Below are positions 62,009 to 64,000 of a DNA stretch of 64,000 nt, one piece after another. The stretch is from assembly GCF_029871235.1 (NCBI RefSeq), contig NZ_SSOM01000050.1, positions 1 through 64,000 of the forward strand, in the 5' to 3' direction. The notes under the pieces are model-generated. The model ran no database searches. It had not been told where the DNA came from and was given only the letters and a program-made list of their open reading frames with translations. The first letter of the stretch is position 1. Each line of letters starts with the position of its first letter. Origin of the DNA: Pseudomonas sp. BN411 (GTDB lineage: Bacteria > Pseudomonadota > Gammaproteobacteria > Pseudomonadales > Pseudomonadaceae). Position numbers and translations under genes: made by a program.

Positions 62009-63568
62009 ATGCGTATCAAAGTCCATTGCCAGAACCGCGTGGGAATCCTGCGCGACATCCTCAACCTGCTTGTCGATTACGGCATCAACGTCAATCGCGG
62101 TGAAGTGGGGGGAGACCAGGGCAACGCGATTTATCTGCTTTGCCCGAACATGATCAACCTGCAATTGCAGTCCCTGCGGCCGAAGCTGGAAGCCATTCCG
62201 GGTGTGTTCGGCGTCAAGCGCGTGGGCCTGATGCCCAGCGAGCGTCGCCACCTGGAGCTGAATGCGCTGCTCGGGGCGTTGGACTTCCCGGTGCTGTCCA
62301 TCGACATGGGCGGTTCCATCGTCGCCGCCAACCGTGCCGCCGCCCAGTTGCTCGGCGTGCGGGTGGATGAAGTGCCGGGCATCCCCCTGGCGCGCTATGT
62401 CGAGGACTTCGACCTGCCGGAACTGGTGCGCGCCAACAAGGCGCGCATCAATGGCCTGCGGATCAAGATCAAGAACGACACCTTCCTCGCCGACATCGCG
62501 CCGCTGCAATCCGAACACGACGAAAGCGAAGCCCTGGCCGGCGCCGTGCTTACGCTGCACCGCGCCGACCGCGTGGGCGAGCGCATCTACAACGTGCGAA
62601 AGCACGAGCTGCGCGGCTTCGACAGCATCTTCCAGAGCTCCAGGGTGATGGCGGCCGTGGTGCGCGAGGCCCGCCGCATGGCGCCCCTGGATGCACCGCT
62701 GCTGATCGAAGGTGAGACCGGCACTGGCAAGGAACTGCTGGCCCGCGCCTGCCACCTGGCGAGCCCGCGTGGGCAGTCGCCGTTCATGGCACTGAACTGC
62801 GCCGGCCTGCCGGAATCCATGGCCGAAACCGAGCTGTTCGGCTACGGCCCGGGTGCGTTTGAAGGCGCCCGGCCGGAGGGCAAGCTGGGGCTGCTGGAAC
62901 TCACAGCCGGCGGCACGTTGTTCCTCGATGGCGTTGGCGAAATGAGCCCGCGTCTGCAAGCCAAGCTGTTGCGCTTCCTGCAGGACGGTTGCTTCCGCCG
63001 CGTGGGCAGTGACGAGGAGGTGTACCTGGACGTGCGGGTGATCTGCGCTACCCAGGTGGACCTTTCCGAGCTCTGCGCCCGAGGCGAATTCCGCCAGGAT
63101 CTCTATCACCGCCTGAACGTGCTGTCGCTGCATATCCCGCCGCTGCGCGAATGCCTCGACGGACTTCCACCGCTGGTGGAGCACTTCCTCGATTCGGCCA
63201 GCCGGCAGATCGGCTGCAGTCTGCCGAAGCTGGCGCCGCAGGTGCTGGACAAGCTCGGTCACTACCACTGGCCGGGCAATGTGCGACAGCTGGAGAACGT
63301 GCTGTTCCAGGCGGTTTCCTTGTGCGACGGCGGCACCGTTCGTCCTGAACACATCCGCCTGCCCGACTACGGCGCACCGCAGCCTCTGGGGGATTTCTCC
63401 CTGGATGGGGGATTGGACGCCATCATCGGCCGTTTCGAGAAGGCGGTGCTGGAACGGCTCTATGCCGAGCATCCGAGCAGCCGCCTGCTGGGCAAGCGTC
63501 TCGGGGTTTCCCATACCACCATCGCCAACAAGCTGAAGCTGCACGGGTTGGGGAAGGAGGAGAGTTAG
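62009..63568 (+). CDS. phhR: PhhR, TyrR-type regulator of aromatic amino acid catabolism
   Basis: A 519-residue regulator (P. aeruginosa PhhR 518). An N-terminal ACT domain (MRIKVHCQNRVGILRDILNL) binds phenylalanine or tyrosine, a PAS domain follows (LDFPVLSIDMGGSIVAANRA), then an AAA+ domain with Walker A LIEGETGTGKELLARACH and a C-terminal helix-turn-helix (RLLGKRLGVSHTTIANKLK). The sigma-54-contacting GAFTGA loop reads GAFEGA, as in TyrR/PhhR proteins that work at sigma-70 promoters. ATG 62009 is taken as start; an earlier ATG (61922) would run through the leader. Confidence 0.96.
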   Translation: MRIKVHCQNRVGILRDILNLLVDYGINVNRGEVGGDQGNAIYLLCPNMINLQLQSLRPKLEAIPGVFGVKRVGLMPSERRHLELNALLGALDFPVLSIDMGGSIVAANRAAAQLLGVRVDEVPGIPLARYVEDFDLPELVRANKARINGLRIKIKNDTFLADIAPLQSEHDESEALAGAVLTLHRADRVGERIYNVRKHELRGFDSIFQSSRVMAAVVREARRMAPLDAPLLIEGETGTGKELLARACHLASPRGQSPFMALNCAGLPESMAETELFGYGPGAFEGARPEGKLGLLELTAGGTLFLDGVGEMSPRLQAKLLRFLQDGCFRRVGSDEEVYLDVRVICATQVDLSELCARGEFRQDLYHRLNVLSLHIPPLRECLDGLPPLVEHFLDSASRQIGCSLPKLAPQVLDKLGHYHWPGNVRQLENVLFQAVSLCDGGTVRPEHIRLPDYGAPQPLGDFSLDGGLDAIIGRFEKAVLERLYAEHPSSRLLGKRLGVSHTTIANKLKLHGLGKEES

Positions 63569-63674
63569 ACCATCGTTGAATGGTTCGGGGGAGGTAGGGC
63601 GCGTAAAAAGAGTCCTGTCTGAATCTTGCGTGATGCGGACACAAGCGTTTCTGACATTCCTCTCCCGGAATGAT

Positions 63675-63707
63675 TGGGCGGGCGGCCAACTGGTCGCCCA
63701 TTTTTTT
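63675..63707 (+). terminator. Rho-independent terminator of phhR
   Basis: TGGGCG...CGCCCA stem with an internal CCA-ACT-GG pairing, followed by TTTTTTT. Confidence 0.7.
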
Positions 63708-63747
63708 GCCTGCGATTTTTTGGCGGACGAAGTGGCCGGGCAATGAC

Positions 63748-63777
63748 GTAGGTTGGGTAGAGGAACGAAACCCAACG
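63748..63777. repeat. REP-like palindrome, GTAGGTTGGG family
   Basis: GTTGGG at 63752-63757 and CCCAAC at 63771-63776 form an inverted pair with a 13-base loop. Confidence 0.6.
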
Positions 63778-63810
63778 AGCGGGGCCATGTATCGCCGAGA
63801 GGTTCAGTGC

Positions 63811-63894
63811 GTAGGGTGGATGTCGCTTTTCACATCCACCAGCGTGGCCGGGCTCAACCCCCATGGTGGATCGGTAAAGCGTGATCCACCCTAC
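63811..63894. repeat. Long inverted repeat, GTAGGGTGGAT family
   Basis: GTAGGGTGGAT (63811-63821) pairs with ATCCACCCTAC (63884-63894); inner ATCCACC/GGTGGAT pieces form a second nested pair. Confidence 0.75.
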
Positions 63895-63911
63895 GGGGCC
63901 ATTTCCGAGCT

Positions 63912-64000
63912 TTATGCCAGCTTCAACAACCCCATCCCCACCAGCAGCAATCCCAGCCCCAGCCATCCGCGTCCCGCCAGTCGCTGGCCGAACAGTGTCC
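63912..64000 (-). CDS. C-terminus of a probable EamA-family transporter (cut by window edge)
   Basis: The minus strand reads ...TLFGQRLAGRGWLGLGLL then VGMGLLKLA and a TAA at 63912-63914. This resembles the end of DMT/EamA transporters such as the one at 49217 (LLGERLAGVQLLAAGLVFVG). Only the last 28 residues are in the window, so the family call is tentative. Confidence 0.55.
   Translation of the reverse strand, partial: TLFGQRLAGRGWLGLGLLLVGMGLLKLA

Larger units (their letters stand above)
63569..63911. other. Gene-free 343 bases after phhR with terminator and repeats
   Basis: Holds the phhR terminator and two palindromic repeats (63748-63777 and 63811-63894); no gene seen. Confidence 0.6.

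Overview
The window is GC-rich (about 65% by eye), densely coded DNA from a gamma-proteobacterium of the Pseudomonas group. Evidence: a PhhR-PhhA-PhhB-PhhC phenylalanine catabolism locus, OprD- and OprP-type porins, the acylase QuiP, a six-gene Sha/Mnh cation/proton antiporter whose first subunit is an A/B fusion, and many short palindromic repeats of the pseudomonad REP kind between genes. Several blocks follow the gene order I remember from P. aeruginosa (dcd-apbC-metG-rnf-nth-PA3496; quiP to sha; fabH-like/ECF sigma/OprP; phh), but joined in a different overall order. The species cannot be fixed from sequence alone; a resinovorans/alcaligenes-like pseudomonad is a guess. I see no rRNA, tRNA, insertion sequence, prophage or CRISPR array. 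This is core and near-core chromosome.

Layout. 0.1-10.2 kb: OprD-family porin, large acyl-CoA dehydrogenase, acetate symporter pair (DUF485 protein plus ActP), acyl-CoA synthetase and, divergently, a FixL/FixJ-like two-component system. This looks like a unit for uptake and activation of short/medium-chain acids. Its transcripts carry AANAANAA (Crc/Hfq-type) motifs beside ribosome binding sites. 10.2-13.5 kb: gamma-glutamylpolyamine synthetase and oxidase (polyamine catabolism) behind a long structured leader. 13.7-18.9 kb: PA3496-like protein, nth and an unusual Rnf cluster (A, B, D, G, E) with no rnfC. 19-25.3 kb: metG, apbC, dcd, nadE, pncB. 25.5-34.7 kb: quiP, a GST and a run of small, poorly known genes (His-rich SEC-C protein, LEA-2 lipoprotein, YchJ, DUF6231, two tandem OmpA lipoproteins, DUF1145, a collagen-like secreted protein, CopD-family protein). 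34.8-43.2 kb: dinG, GH50-like secreted glycosidase, serine hydrolase, third OmpA lipoprotein, pdxH, glycine-zipper lipoprotein. 43.4-49.1 kb: sha operon. 49.2-54.6 kb: DMT exporter, Epd-like GAPDH, COG3650 lipoprotein, DUF488, atypical SDR with divergent LysR, HIT protein. 55.1-58.7 kb: FabH-like ketoacyl synthase, ECF sigma factor and zinc-finger anti-sigma in one overlapping operon, then an OprP/OprO-like porin. 58.8-63.6 kb: arfB, phhC-phhB-phhA and divergent phhR with a PhhR box between. The right edge cuts a probable EamA transporter.

The most unusual item is the Rnf cluster. The NADH-oxidising subunit RnfC is absent and a REP element sits where it should be. RnfB has no N-terminal membrane helix but carries a long repeat-rich tail. 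RnfA lacks both, and RnfE one, of the cysteines that ligate the in-membrane Fe-S centre. RnfD and RnfG keep their flavinylation motifs. If real and expressed, this is an Rnf derivative that must take electrons from a donor other than RnfC.
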